DNA of 64,000 nt from Marthasterias glacialis (taxonomy: Eukaryota; Echinodermata; Asteroidea; Forcipulatida; Asteriidae). The notes below the pieces were generated by a model. It did not search any database, had not been told where the DNA came from, and saw nothing but the letters and a program-made list of their open reading frames with translations. Shown in pieces: positions 1-27,100 of the stretch. The position numbers and the translations under genes were made by a program. How positions within the stretch are numbered: the stretch's first letter is position 1; each line of letters starts with the position of its first letter. The stretch covers positions 7,982,512-8,046,511 of the forward strand of contig OU452230.1 of assembly GCA_911728455.2 (NCBI GenBank), read 5' to 3'.

Positions 1-192
1 CTTGGCCCTGATTCCTGTAAATGATTTTCTGGAGCTCTTCCTCTCTCTAAAAAAAAATTCCAACGTTCTGATTATGTTGGTATGCTCGATCCCATGTGAA
101 ACATAATCAGTTTACTAGTGCAGTCTTCAGTCCAACAAAATCAAACAAAAGATGCAGTTGGATTGTTTTTTTTTTTTTTAATGTTTGTGTGA

Positions 193-15849
<15,657 letters not shown>

Positions 15850-16192
15850 AAGCACCACTGTATAAATATGTTTGTAAGAGACATCACCCAACTCTTTCCT
15901 TAATGATAACAAATTCGTTGTTGCTCTTTGCAAAAATCATTATGTTTGTAGTACGGCTAGTGGAATGTAGTGGTGTTTGTGAAATATCCTTGTTTAGGGA
16001 AAACCCGAAGAGTCATTATAAGAAGAGGATATCTCTTTCTTCTTCTTTTTTTCATGTTTTTTTTTTTTAACGTAGTTGGTATTTCTGACATGCACAGAAA
16101 AGCTAATGAATTCCAGTCATTCTTTGTTTTTTACAAGCTGAATTTGTAGAGTAAAATGCAAGACTGTTGCTCTGTCGGACAATTCGTCGCAG

Positions 16193-16792
16193 TTTTCACG
16201 AAGTGACATATTAGACCACACAGGGGTAAGACTGCATTTTGAGTGGTTAAGTTTTAAAATCTCAGTTTTGAGTTTATTTCGTTGTCAAAAATCAAAATTG
16301 TTTACAAAGCTCAAATATTAAAGGACACAAAACTGTATTTTATTTGTTCAGGGAAATAAGTATCAACGAGTAATATGCTCATAAACAAAAAAAACAACAC
16401 TTGCATTAAAAAAAAACATACATGGTTTGAGTTTTCACAAAGTGACGCATTTTTGTTTGTGATAGTATTCGGGAATTGTGTCACTTCGTGCAACACAAAC
16501 AACATTGCTCTGTATTCGGTCACTATGTGAAAACTTTAAACTATGCAAAACCATGTTGTGTCTCGGACAGTAACACATGCACAAGGCTGCAATCTGTCAC
16601 TTCGTGGAAACAGAAAATTGCAGTTTCAAGAAATTTTGACTCGATGACATTACTATTTACATGCAACCAAGGTGTTTCAAGATTTGATACATGGCAGAAA
16701 GAATGGTATCCGTGAATAACCTTCTAAATATTGATATCACTGAAATTTGTGAACAAAATATATATTTCGAGCAATAAGTCACTTTGTGAAAA
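16193..16792. repeat. Six-copy palindromic motif cluster, consensus GTCACTTCGTGAAAA
   Basis: Copies lie at 16193-16207 and 16432-16446 (reverse orientation, TTTTCACGAAGTGAC type) and at 16480-16494, 16519-16533, 16596-16610 and 16778-16792 (forward). Each copy has a small internal inverted repeat (TCAC/GTGA). Opposite-facing copies can also pair with each other across 16.2-16.8 kb. Spacing is irregular, so this is not a simple tandem repeat. Confidence 0.75.
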
Positions 16793-18637
16793 CTGCAACA
16801 AATTGCCTTATTGAGTTCAAGTTGTAAATATAGGATAATCGGCAGCTATTTTTAGACCTTGAATGCTGAATCTGTTTTTTATTAAGGTAGTGATGGAAAT
16901 CTTTAGCTTATGAGTGATCTTCTGTCTCCGTGGACGTTGATCCCGAGGTTTGCATTCCGCTCTGTCATTTCAAATAATTTAAGGATCCAGCTCAATGTTC
17001 ATCCATTTATTGACATATGGTGGTGGAGAAGATCCTGTTAGTGATAATGGAAGAACTCATTTATCTTTTAGCACGTGATAATGGTGTAACACTTTCGTCT
17101 TAATTTCTGAACATTCATCCCAATCTAGATTTTTACATCGGAAATGTGGTTTAGATTGGAGCAAGTCTTCAATTTTAACCACAAAGCAGACATGTTTTTT
17201 TTTCCTCCTTATCTCAGAAATTTCATCTTTGGTTCATTTAGACCGTTACAATTGTAGGATGAGTCTGAAGAAAGATGCTGGGTTTCTTTTAAGGATTATT
17301 TTAAAGGTGCCATCTGGTCAAGCTTTCCCTTAACAAATGTATGCTTTGAATTTGACCTTTGAACTGCTCTATGAATAACTTGATGAATAACAAACACTGA
17401 AACTTGTCATGTGCATCCAGTTTAGAGATGTGCACATATATTACCCAGCTTGTAGCTTCAATATTATAAGTAACGGAGCGGTGTTAAAGGTAGAATGGCT
17501 CACCAAAAGTATTTATCATGATACATGTAGTATCTTTCATTAAAACAGACGCAATGTTTACACTTCCAAAGAGTTTTATAAGATTGTTTTTCCTTCGTAC
17601 AAACAGGAGGTGAAATCGTACTTTTAATTTCCAGATAGTCTGATTGACGAAATGATTTGGAGATTTAATTGCCGAATGTCGATTTCTTAAAAATCCTTTT
17701 TCCCTGGTATGACACAGACGTGTGTGCTTTATGCCTGTGTATTATAGTATTAAACAATGAGAGTCCAGCGGTACCAGTTGTATTATACTCATGTCTGTGT
17801 TGTGTAGTTTCCTAAAAATAGACGTCAGTTTTTAGAGCCTATGTTTAATTTAAAAAATGTGTTAAAAATGTCAGCAATCAGTTGGATTTTGTATTTGTAG
17901 TTGTAGGTCCAAGCATAGTGACATGTTTATTGCATTTTATTAATAAAAAAACCTTCCACGGTTAAAATATTTGATGCGAGTGCGCTATTACACAGTGTGT
18001 TGGGAAATTTAATGTCTGGATTCAAATGTAATTTAAGTCGATGTGATTTTAAATATAAAAACCCACCTGATGCAACAGCTCATTTTTCTGCCGTCTATTT
18101 TCTCTTTGAAGTGCTTACTTGGATAAAAGGAAACAGGAACAAATTTGTCAAACAAAAGAGAATGTGTTACAAAATTGTAGCAGCTGGTTTGTTTTTATTC
18201 TGTTCGGATTAATGGGAACCATACTGAGACTGAAAGGGCAAATAGTCTTTTTGAAAAACATTGACTTTATGAATGCTTATTCTATAGAAATAAGTCTCAA
18301 AAGTCCAGTCTTCATTTTAATTGTGTAGGTCGTGTCACACAAGGCAACCAGTACCAGACAATCTCAAAAAAGAAATAATATTCATAATTCAAAATGTTTA
18401 CATAATTTTCTCAGAGACAGTAAGGTACTGTTAAAAAAATGTCTCATGAGGAATAGAAGCGGTCATTTTGAATGCAGTGGAGTTGGTTGTTTGCCTCAAG
18501 TTGTTGGTAAAAAATTGCCTTGTGTGGCATGGCCCCATCGCTGAAGAAAGACTTAACAGCAGTGGATGTGTTTTTCTGAATTAACCCAAACAGTCTCAGA
18601 ATCCTTTTCAGTATTGTTGTCTGACTTTGTAGAATCT

Positions 18638-18769
18638 GGGCCCAATTTCATGGTTCTGCTTTATGTGGAATTCTGCGCTTATGCCCTGCCCTGGCCCATA
18701 GGATTGTGTGCTTCACAGGGCGCCGTAAGCGCAGAATTCTTTGGTAAGCGGTACTATAATATAGGGCCC
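18638..18769. mobile_element. MITE with GGGCCCAATTTCAT end and strong internal hairpin
   Basis: Left end gggcccaatttcatggttct and right end atatagggccc. An inner inverted repeat gaattctgcgctta / taagcgcagaattc spans 18671-18740. A longer diverged relative may be 60798-61060. Confidence 0.65.
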
Positions 18770-19030
18770 ATGTACTGCAGGCCTTTAATAACAATTGCTC
18801 ATATTTGGGATGGGCGTGCCGATCTTATGTCAAGTCCAACATGTAGAGTTACCATATAATGGAGTCTTTTGAAGGATTATGGACACTTGAGGGTAGGGGT
18901 TAGTGGACATGTGTAAAACCCAGTATGCCTGGATAGCTTCATCTAACCATGCTAGCATATACCAGAGGCATTCCATTCAAGCTTTTCCATTGGTTGATCT
19001 GTAGAGATAATTTTGCCACACAGGCATAAG

Positions 19031-19127
19031 GACCATTTGTCGACTAGAGGTTGTTATTGCCCTGTACCCAACACAATGTTTTGAACACGAGGGCCAGTTG
19101 GTATCAGCCAACTAGTCGACAAATGGT
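19031..19127. mobile_element. 97-bp hairpin MITE
   Basis: gaccatttgtcgactag at the left and its exact reverse complement ctagtcgacaaatggtc at the right. A nested agttgg/ccaact pair sits near the right arm. No second copy was seen in the window. Confidence 0.65.
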
Positions 19128-19500
19128 CTTAGTGTGAACTTGGCCTCATAGTATATTGAATGTATATCCACAGCCGACACAAACGGTGTGCATGGTACGC
19201 ACAAATAACAATTGCGCTCGGCATTCTCTGTTCTATTTCTATGGTGTACCTCCAACTGAAGTTGAAATTGGCCCAAAAGTTCTACTACAGTCAAGTTGAG
19301 ATAATCAGGTCTTATAGGCTGACGGTAGAGTAACCCTGTTTACAGTTTTCTTCGATCATAGTTTTTAAAACGTGTTTTTTTTAGGGCAACATTTGTGTAA
19401 TAATAATATTATTTGTTGATAACCAAACATTGTCAAAATAATTTGTGTGTTCTCTGGCTTGGTGAATAAAAAATAAATCAAAATATACTGGTGTTAAAGA

Positions 19501-20813
19501 GTGGTCCTGAAAGTCTGTGGCCAACATTGGTAATTGTCAGACACGAGTATCTGCACTTTTTGTGATCCTACATATACATGAAATGACAAATCTGTGATAG
19601 TTTGAGCTCAATCTGTCATTGGAGTCACAAGAAAAAAAGTGAAAAAACCCATTATGGTTTCACTGTCTTCAAACATCAGGTTTTGGACTAGGAGATCACA
19701 ACTAATTGTTTTAACACATATTTCTCAAAATAGCATTTCAAGCACAAATATATCAGGGGAAGTTTTCCGACCATGATTATAAGCTTTACAGGTAAAACGT
19801 GCAAATTAGTGAAAGTTGAATTTTCAATCTTCCTGTTGTGCACACCGTTTTAAGAGTTACCAGCTTCGAATGGAACTGTCCATTTTTAAATAAGCTTTCA
19901 CCTGAACAAAATATTAATTTTACCACTTCCATGCATGTACTATTTATTGGTTTAAGAAAACTTGAGGAAAACTGGAATTCTAACCCTAATTAATTGCTAT
20001 TTCTGAACAACTCTCTGCTTTGAATTTCTACGTTGGGATGGGTTGTGTTTTTTTTAGCTTGGACCTGCACACTTTAAGGTCCAACCTGATCAAGAGTGTG
20101 TGTGTGATTGATTTATTTGCTGTGCTCGGAGTTGTAGCTAGTACCAGATTGGGTCCATGATGAGAATATGGCGAAACATAAATTTAATTAGTAGTTTTTA
20201 ACTTGAGAAGAATTTTTATTTAATTTTTGTTTCAAAATCCCCCGCCATGGTCCAATCATTGGAACTTTTTGTAGGGCTGTTTACTTCAAAAACAGGTGCC
20301 CAAAAGTGATGCTGTTTTCATTATATAAAAATGAATAAATAAATTTATTAATTAAGCAAAACTAATTTTTAATGATAACAGTTTGAAAATCGCGGGGTGT
20401 GTGGCTCTTGAAATGGGACGTCAATAACAACACTATTTTGAGAGGGCTCCCTCTGTTGACAAGACAGGAAATGAATTATTTGTTCGAAACCCTGACTTCG
20501 TATAACTATTTGTACAGTGATGATTGTGCCTCCTACCCATGTGTCAATCGGTCGGTTTACTTGCCTTACGCATGCAACGCATTCGTAAACAACTGTTTAC
20601 TACCGACGACTGGACAAGCGAGGAGGGAGTGAGCAAATTTGCCGGACAGCTTTTCTCCAGTCTCAGGTAAATATAAAGCTCCATTTTCAGTTGTATCCAC
20701 GCACCTAGACTAAACTAGCTTACCATATTCTATTTGGAGCATAATGTTTAATAAGCAGGGGGAGATAAGGGCATAAAAAAGTGAGTGGTGACGAGGTCTT
20801 AATAATTAAACAT
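19501..20813. other. Intergenic sequence; possible non-coding exon edge at 20640-20668
   Basis: No protein-coding gene is recognised. A GC-richer stretch (20398-20668) ends tctccagtctcag followed by gtaaatat, which could be a donor of a non-coding first exon. There is no other support for it. Confidence 0.3.
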
Positions 20814-20822
20814 GTTAAAGGT

Positions 20823-21752
20823 TAGTTGCGATAATCGTAACCCTCCATCCTCCCGACGGTCGGAGACCGGAGGGTTACGAGATAAGACTGATATTATCGG
20901 TGTAACTAGCAGTTTTGACCAGTTTTTGCCAGACTCGTGATCAGATTCGTCCTTTTTTTTCCACTTTCCAAAATCATGACAGACATTCTAAACACAAGGA
21001 GTTGATCTTTATTGTATGACAACGTCATCTGGAACCCTTAAAACAACATCATGAAAATATTTGGCAGAAAAAACGACAAAAACTTACCAAAAGACTGACC
21101 GAATATATCCATAATCCATAGCGGGGCCAACTAGTGATTTTGAACGTCGCACTTTCTTGGCAACAACCAATCAGCGTGACCCAACCAAACACGCATCTGG
21201 ACGAGCCATGGCTGTCGTATGCGTATCGGCCATTCCAGCTTGCAAACTCACCGCCTGTGTGTGTAAGCACCGATCCCCCCCGGACCGAGTGCGCAGGATG
21301 CAGGCTATGTACATACACAGGCGGTGAGTTTGCAAGCTGGAATGGCCGATACGCATACGACAGCCATGGCTCGTCCAGATGCGTGTTTGGTTGGGTCACG
21401 CTGATTGGTTGTTGCCAAGCAAGTGCGACGTTCAAAATCACTAGTTGGCCCCGCTATGGATTATGGATATATTCGGTCAGTCTTTTGGTAAGTTTTTGTC
21501 GTTTTTTCTGCCAAATATTTTCATGATGTTGTTTTAAGGGTTCCAGATGACGTTGTCATACAATAAAGATCAACTCCATGTGTTTAGAATGTCTGTCATG
21601 ATTTTGGAAAGTGGAAAAAAAAGGACGAATCTGATCACGAGTCTGGCAAAAACTGGTCAAAACTGCTAGTTACACCGATAATATCAGTCTTATCTCGTAA
21701 CCCTCCGGTCTCCGACCGTCGGGAGGATGGAGGGTTACGATTATCGCAACTA
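20823..21752. mobile_element. 930-bp fold-back transposon with 9-bp target-site duplication
   Basis: Two arms of about 439 bp (20823-21261 and 21314-21752) are near-perfect reverse complements around a centre at 21287.5, with a non-palindromic core of about 52 bp. gttaaaggt is duplicated at 20814-20822 and 21753-21761. The terminus is tagttgcgataatcgtaacc. The two mirror-image 130-residue open frames (21049-21441 - and 21134-21526 +) are a consequence of the symmetry. I recognise no protein in them. Long inverted repeats plus a 9-bp duplication fit a non-autonomous Mutator-like or fold-back element. Confidence 0.9.
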
Positions 21753-21761
21753 GTTAAAGGT

Positions 21762-22440
21762 CCGTTGAACATAAAAACCGGGAGGGAACACGGCCACGAC
21801 CTAGTCGTAGTCCTAGAGTAGTAGAGTACTAGTACTAGTACTGTAGTACTATTAGTTTTCCTATGCTAGACCCAGTAAGTGGCGCTGTACTCCTTTTTTG
21901 AGATTTTGACTTCATCGGTCGTATTACTGCTACTGCTAGCACCCCAGCAAGAGATGAAGATCGCTGTGATGAAGTGGATAAAATACGAATGTGTGATAGA
22001 CCTACCCTGTTCGAAAATATTTCTTAAAATTATGACAAAGACTCAACAAAATTGCTGGAAAATCGCATACCGCCTTCTCAAGATCATTTATATCAATTGA
22101 TCAAAGACAAAACAAAAGGCCTTAAATTGTGCACATGGTAATTTTCTGTCCTCCAAATCGATGTTTTTTTAAGGCACAAAGCAAATCAAGTGGCCACCAT
22201 TCGTCAACGACTGTTTTCTTACATATATATGTAAAAAAAGGTCGTACTAACTACACAGATTACGTGTTCGCTGATGCCCTGAGCTGAGTTAGATTGTCTT
22301 GCGCAGTCAACGCAGGATAACGTGTCAGACTTTCATCAGACTTTTTGATGTGAATTCGCAAACAGCACCCACTTATTAATGAGCTTTCGGACATAATATG
22401 TTGTCTGCTTATATGGTACCTTGGTATTTCAAATAATACG
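21762..22440. other. Intergenic sequence
   Basis: There is a short agtactagtact-type repeat at 21820-21852 and a fragment resembling MITE sequence (gtcagactttcatcagactt, 22324-22343). No gene is seen. Confidence 0.4.
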
Positions 22441-22445
22441 AAACA

Positions 22446-22500
22446 ATGACTTTGTCAGGGGGCGACTTTGTCAGGGGGTGACTTTGCGAGGGGGTGACAT
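22446..22500 (+). repeat. GACTTTGTCAGGGGGC minisatellite, copy 1
   Basis: Three units of tgactttgtcagggggcgac type. The same unit recurs at 25815-25930 and 28196-28262. Confidence 0.75.
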
Positions 22501-22654
22501 GACTAGCACCTGTCTGTATGTGTTTGTGTACGTGTGTTAACTATCCATGTAGAAATTAACTCACTCAAATGTCCCATACCACAGAGTACTTAGTAATCAG
22601 ACGTTAGGCCTATATAGGCCTATTTCAAACATAACAACAGTGCTTCCACTTCCA

Positions 22655-23010
22655 AAAATTGAATTTCCTTAAATAATTGCAGTCAAAAATACAAATCACA
22701 CCATCATACAGCAACTATAACTACATGAGTATGATGTCACTGAAACCAGACTAATAATCAAACAGCCGCTGGGTGTAACCCTCTGTTCCGCAATACCCCT
22801 AAATGGCCTCACTTGCATTTAGACACAAATTTACTGTATTTTTATTTGATTGTCTTGATTTTTTCTTTTCTTTTCAATATTTCAAAAAATTTCTAGATTT
22901 TGCAATTTCCTTAAAAATTCCTTTATATTTTGGAATTTCCTTGAATTTTTCGTTTCCTTAGACATTAAAATTTCCTTCAAATAAGGACATTTCCTTAGAC
23001 TGCCCAATTT
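22655..23010 (+). repeat. AT-rich block A, duplicated at 24195-24545
   Basis: ccttaaataattgcagtcaa, aaaatacaaatcacac, catcatacagcaa and a run of aatttcctta-like words are shared with 24195-24545 in the same order. The two direct copies are about 1.5 kb apart. Confidence 0.75.
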
Positions 23011-23084
23011 ATCCTCCTCCTCTATCTGTATTATACCCTGAACAATCCTATAATATCAAGCGGAAAATATACTGGACAGACCTA

Positions 23085-23600
23085 AGCAAGTTAAGGAATT
23101 GCCTCAACTATCCTAGGTTGAAAAAACAGTCGGACAACCTGTTTGTTTAATCCTAGGATAGTTAAGGAAAATGCCTCAACTATCATAGGGAAAAAACACC
23201 GCTTACAGCTGTTTTTTATCCTATGATAATTAAGGAAATGCCTCAACTATCCTAGGAGAAAAATATGGTGAATGCACTTGTTTTTAATCCTAGGATAGTT
23301 AAGGAAATGCCTCAACCACCCTAGGAGAAAAATACAGTGATGCACCTGTTTTAATCCTAGGATAGTTAAGGAAATGCCTCAACTATCAGGAGAAAAACAG
23401 TGATTACAGCTGGGGTTTTTATTCTATGACAGCTAAGTAAATGCCTCAACTATCTTAGAAAAAACACTGTGATTACATCAAGTTAAAAAGTTTTTTAAAC
23501 CCAGGATGTTTTAGGAAAACAAGCTTATTACCGAGGAAGCATATGGAACACAACTTTTTGTTAAATTTTAGGATAGGAAATGCCTCATTTATACTGGGAA
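23085..23600 (+). repeat. 67-72-bp hairpin minisatellite
   Basis: gcctcaactatcctagg recurs with start points at 23101, 23173, 23240, 23309, 23376 and 23443, and a partial unit near 23581. Each unit contains a stem tcctaggatagtt / aactatcctagga around a 13-nt loop. The stem is kept in most units, although the two arms vary in sequence. Confidence 0.85.
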
Positions 23601-24119
23601 GATTCCATCGGTGAAAAGTTGATTGTTCTTATCCTTGAAATATTTCTTTTTCTGTGACAGAAGAAAATACATAAAGCTTTTCTTTGGGGAAACTTGTTAC
23701 ATGTGACTTTGAAATTAACTTGATATAAAATTTCATTTTGTTTAAACTTTGGGGATGGCATGGAGCTTTGCACTTCATGTACCTCTGGCATTTAACCTCT
23801 TTGCTCACGCTATCACTATCAAGCAGTAGCAAGCTGCGCTAACGTTTTCACTATATTCTTGTTCATTCTATCAAAGTAGACTTGTTTGTATGTACATGTA
23901 GTTTTAACCAGTTGAAAACAGATGACGTGAATCACGCAAATGTTTCCTCTGCCTGGAAACAGAAGCCGTATAAAGACCCTATTATGTAATTTCAGACCAC
24001 TGGAGCAAAGGTCGCCAAGTCATTCAACTGCGGAGTGTGCACAGACCACACACACGCCGTCTAACGCTTTGATTCACCCACACAAGGACAAAAAAGGTCA
24101 TAAATATATATTTACATTT

Positions 24120-24545
24120 TTTAGATTTGCACAATTTTTTCCTTAGATTTTCCAAAATTTCCTTACATTTTTCTTGGAATTTCCTAAGAATTTCCTTAAA
24201 TAATTGTAATCAAAAATACAAATCACACTGTCATACAGCAAGTACAACTGCATATGTACATGAAATTATGAACACATCTGTACATCTCAGACCTAAGCTT
24301 AGCATACGATGTCAACAAAACCAGACAAATCAAACAGTTCCTGTTGCGCAGATTCCCCGAAATGGTCACACTTTTCATTTGGAGACAAGTTTACTATATT
24401 TTTACTTGATTGTCAGATTGTTTTTTATTTTCAACATTTCTTTAAAAAAAATTGTAGATTTTGCAACTTCTTTAAAATTTCCTTAAGATTTTGGAATTTA
24501 CTTAAAATTTTCCTTAAATTTTTCACTTCCTAAGGAATATTCCTT
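24120..24545 (+). repeat. AT-rich block B, direct copy of 22655-23010
   Basis: It carries the same order of words as block A and is preceded by extra (tttccttagattttcc) units. Predicted Phe/Leu/Ser-rich peptides here are repeat artefacts. Confidence 0.75.
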
Positions 24546-24960
24546 AGGACAGAAAAAAGTCAATGCATTAAAAAGTACGATGTTAAACTTTTAAAATTCT
24601 AACCTTTAAATAATAATAAATAAAACCGAAACAATAATAATTAAAAAAATGAACAAAAACAGAAACAAAACAATTAACTGTCTACTTTTCACACTCAAGA
24701 ATTTAACGTAATTAATGTTAGTTTAAATAAATGAATAATCTACATATTACACTGATTACTTTTGAAACAAAAACATTAAATAAAAAACAAGAATTTAACA
24801 AAAATTATTAAGGTTTTTTTTTATAAATAGGCTAAACCTTTAAATAGAGATTAACTTTAAAGGAAAAACAAATAGATATTAGATATTAATTGAAATAATA
24901 ATCTACGTTTTCACACTGATTAACTCAAGAATTTAAAGCAAGTTTATAAGGGAATAAAAG
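24546..24960. repeat. A-rich low-complexity sequence
   Basis: Very AT-rich, with repeated words (ctactttt cacact, aagaatttaa, aataatctac) that suggest a degenerate tandem repeat. No coding capacity. Confidence 0.5.
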
Positions 24961-24986
24961 AGTGATGATGAAGTACTAAATGGCCG

Positions 24987-25381
24987 TTTAAAGGCAAAGT
25001 ATACCTTTGGTTTTTGGAACCGTACATTTGCCTTAATGCTATATAATTGTAGATATATACCATAAAACTAACCTGTGTAAATTTCAGTTCAAAAGGTGGC
25101 AGCGTTTTTGAGATATCACAACAAATCTGGAGCGGTTGTGTTCACGCAGAAGAAGTATCCGTCATTGGGATACACATTCTGAGAAGCGTTACGGCCATAA
25201 CGCTTCTCAAATTCAAATTTTGGGGGGACAAAAAGTGATGTATTTTTCCATAACTGCAGTACTTCGAAGTGAAACGTTTCTCAAAATGCATTATACTATT
25301 CAAAGCTGCTGTACTTCTTACCAAGTGAGTTATTATTGCCATGAATTTTTAGAGTCATTACCAAACGTATGTAGATTTAAA
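24987..25381 (-). mobile_element. TTTAAAGG-type MITE, copy A (inverted relative to 33580)
   Basis: It starts tttaaaggcaaagtatacct and ends accaaacgtatgtagattta. A central palindrome, gagaagcgttacggccataa and mirror, lies at 25181-25209. It matches the reverse complement of 33580-33974 throughout. Confidence 0.8.
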
Positions 25382-25814
25382 TAAACAAACCTTTAAAAAT
25401 AATAAATAAAACAGAAATAACAATTTGGCAAAAACTTGGAATTGCTTAACCAGATATCTACCTCACTCAAATCCATCACTTGGATAAAGTTAGATCATGG
25501 AGATAAAGCAAATTTATTTTAAATAGGCCTTGGCCTACTCCTTGACAAAATCACCGTTTATGGGCTTAGCCGGACTATCAGTGACTTGCTATGACGCCAC
25601 ACAAACACACCACCACTGCCATTCAAATATCGCTTGTGACTCGAGTCCCACACCACCAAGGTTTCAAATCCATCTGTGATTGTTCTTCAATTATATGGGA
25701 ATTTGTGATTGTACTACTGCGATATGATGGTTCAGTTATTTTACATCTTTACTTGAAGATACTCAACGTGGGATTGAACTTTTTAATTGCTAGAAGGGAC
25801 GTAAATTCAAAAAG
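25382..25814. other. Intergenic sequence
   Basis: No gene or repeat family is recognised between the MITE and the minisatellite. Confidence 0.4.
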
Positions 25815-25930
25815 GGAAGACTCTGTTTGGGGGTGGGGGCGACTCTGTCTGGGGGAGACTCTGTTAGGGTGCTGACTCTGTCATGGGGCAACATTGTTAG
25901 GCGGGGGAAGACTTTGTAATTGAGGGGGTA
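25815..25930 (+). repeat. GACTTTGTCAGGGGGC minisatellite, copy 2 (left of LINE)
   Basis: Degenerate units gactctgtctgggggagact, gactctgtcatggggc and gactttgtaattgaggggg. Ends where LINE-like sequence begins. Confidence 0.65.
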
Positions 25931-26088
25931 CAATGTGAGACACTAATGACTGCTCCTTGAAAATCAGCTCCTTGAAAATCAGCTAAAATTACCTTAATAT
26001 CTCCTCCATTTCCACCAATAACCTCCAAACGTGAGTATAAACAACTTGTCATCACTTTCACAAACCATCGAAGTTAAAGTCAAGCAGT

Positions 26089-26910
26089 ATGCCCCCCAAA
26101 AAAGACAAAACTAAGTCGGCATCCACTTCGATATCATCAGAGTCAACTTACGCGCCACACTCATCAGGTGATCACCCCTGCTCGCCCATTGCGTCATCAG
26201 ACAATGACATAATCACCTTGCGTCGGGAACTCCGGTCAATGGCGTCTGATCTCAGCAGCAAACTGGACACAGTGATCAACAAACAAGATTCCATTTTGAA
26301 AAGAATTCAAACCCTGGAAACAAAACAACGTGGAATGGAGGAGGCCATTGAGTTCTCGTCAAAGTCCATCGAGGAAATCCAAAAAAAACAAAAGAACTTA
26401 TCCGATGGCGTTTCCACCCTGACGACGCAGCTCAATACGGCCATTACAAAGATTAAACACCTGGAGGACGACACACTTAACCTGGAGCGCCATTCCCGAA
26501 GCTTCAACCTCCGGCTTGGGGGAATCCCGGAAAACCCAAAAGAACCCACCACCTTCCCCTACGACACAGTCAAGAAGATCCTGACGGAGCGGTACAACAT
26601 GCCGGAAGCTGAAGTTGAGGCTGCACATCGTACAGGAAGACCCCCACAATCCCCATCGGACAAGCCCCGCCACATCATCGCGAGATTTCTGTATCGGTCT
26701 GAGCGCCAGGCTGTCCTGTCGAGAGCCAAACATAGTCTTGCAAACACCGGGATGTTTATCCTGCAAGACCTTCCTGCCGCTGACGTTGCCAAAAAAAGAT
26801 CCCTCCGAGATGTAATGAAGAAAGCGTACGACGCCGGCAATCGCCCCGTCTTCAAGAATGGCGAGCTCTACATCCAGGGCAGGAAGTATACACCCACCCC
26901 ATCCAGCTAA
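26089..26910 (+). CDS. LINE ORF1 protein (coiled coil plus RRM-like, L1ORF1p/Transposase_22 type)
   Basis: An uninterrupted 273-residue frame. Residues 1-40 are Ser/Lys-rich. About 41-134 form a heptad-like coiled coil (LRRELRSMASDLSSKLDTVI and onward). From 138, RSFNLRLGGIPENPKEP opens an RRM-like domain. AHRTGRPPQSPSDKPRHIIA and the Arg/Lys-rich C-terminal domain (ending GRKYTPTPSS) complete the ORF1p plan. Such proteins trimerise and coat the element's RNA in ribonucleoprotein particles. The frame is intact, so the insertion is fairly young or the copy is still under constraint. GC content is clearly higher than in the flanks. The start at 26089 (gtATGccc) is the first ATG in the frame. 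Confidence 0.85.
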   Translation: MPPKKDKTKSASTSISSESTYAPHSSGDHPCSPIASSDNDIITLRRELRSMASDLSSKLDTVINKQDSILKRIQTLETKQRGMEEAIEFSSKSIEEIQKKQKNLSDGVSTLTTQLNTAITKIKHLEDDTLNLERHSRSFNLRLGGIPENPKEPTTFPYDTVKKILTERYNMPEAEVEAAHRTGRPPQSPSDKPRHIIARFLYRSERQAVLSRAKHSLANTGMFILQDLPAADVAKKRSLRDVMKKAYDAGNRPVFKNGELYIQGRKYTPTPSS

Positions 26911-27100
26911 GATTGTTACAGTATAATAGTGCCGTTTATCATTCATAAAACCTGAGTTGATTTTCCTGGTTCAAGTAAATTAAAGTGTTTCCATCATGAT
27001 ATATTTATGTATTTGTTTATGTTTGTCCGTGTGTACAGGAGTAAGGCATTGCTATACAGTATGTGCTTATTATCAAAACTAAACTAACCACGATGCTCCT

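Larger units (their letters stand above)
15850..19500 (+). other. ZFR 3' UTR and downstream DNA (end not fixed)
   Basis: No coding exon is apparent. AATAAA occurs at 17942-17947, followed by a GT-rich stretch, and again at 19465-19470, so the UTR could be about 2.1 or 3.6 kb. The first kilobase carries six copies of a 15-nt palindromic motif. MITEs lie at 18638-18769 and 19031-19127. The choice of poly(A) site is inference. Confidence 0.5.

Noticed and set aside
20640..20668. Promoter and first exon of a downstream + strand gene
   Set aside because: Only a donor-like gtaaat and a mild GC rise support it, and the fold-back element follows. Too weak to call.
21049..21526. Two mirror-image 130-residue open frames on opposite strands
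   Set aside because: They are the same arm of the fold-back element read twice. The product shows no domain and exists because of the palindrome.
23085..23600. CRISPR array
   Set aside because: Units of 67-72 bp vary throughout, lack unique spacers of fixed length, and lie in animal nuclear DNA. It is a minisatellite.
22660..24545. Transposon with long direct terminal repeats (LTR element) formed by the two AT-rich blocks
   Set aside because: No TG...CA ends, no primer-binding site, no polypurine tract and no gag or pol sequence lie between the copies.
26398..26946. 182-residue - strand open frame
   Set aside because: Shadow of the LINE ORF1 on the opposite strand, without any recognisable domain.
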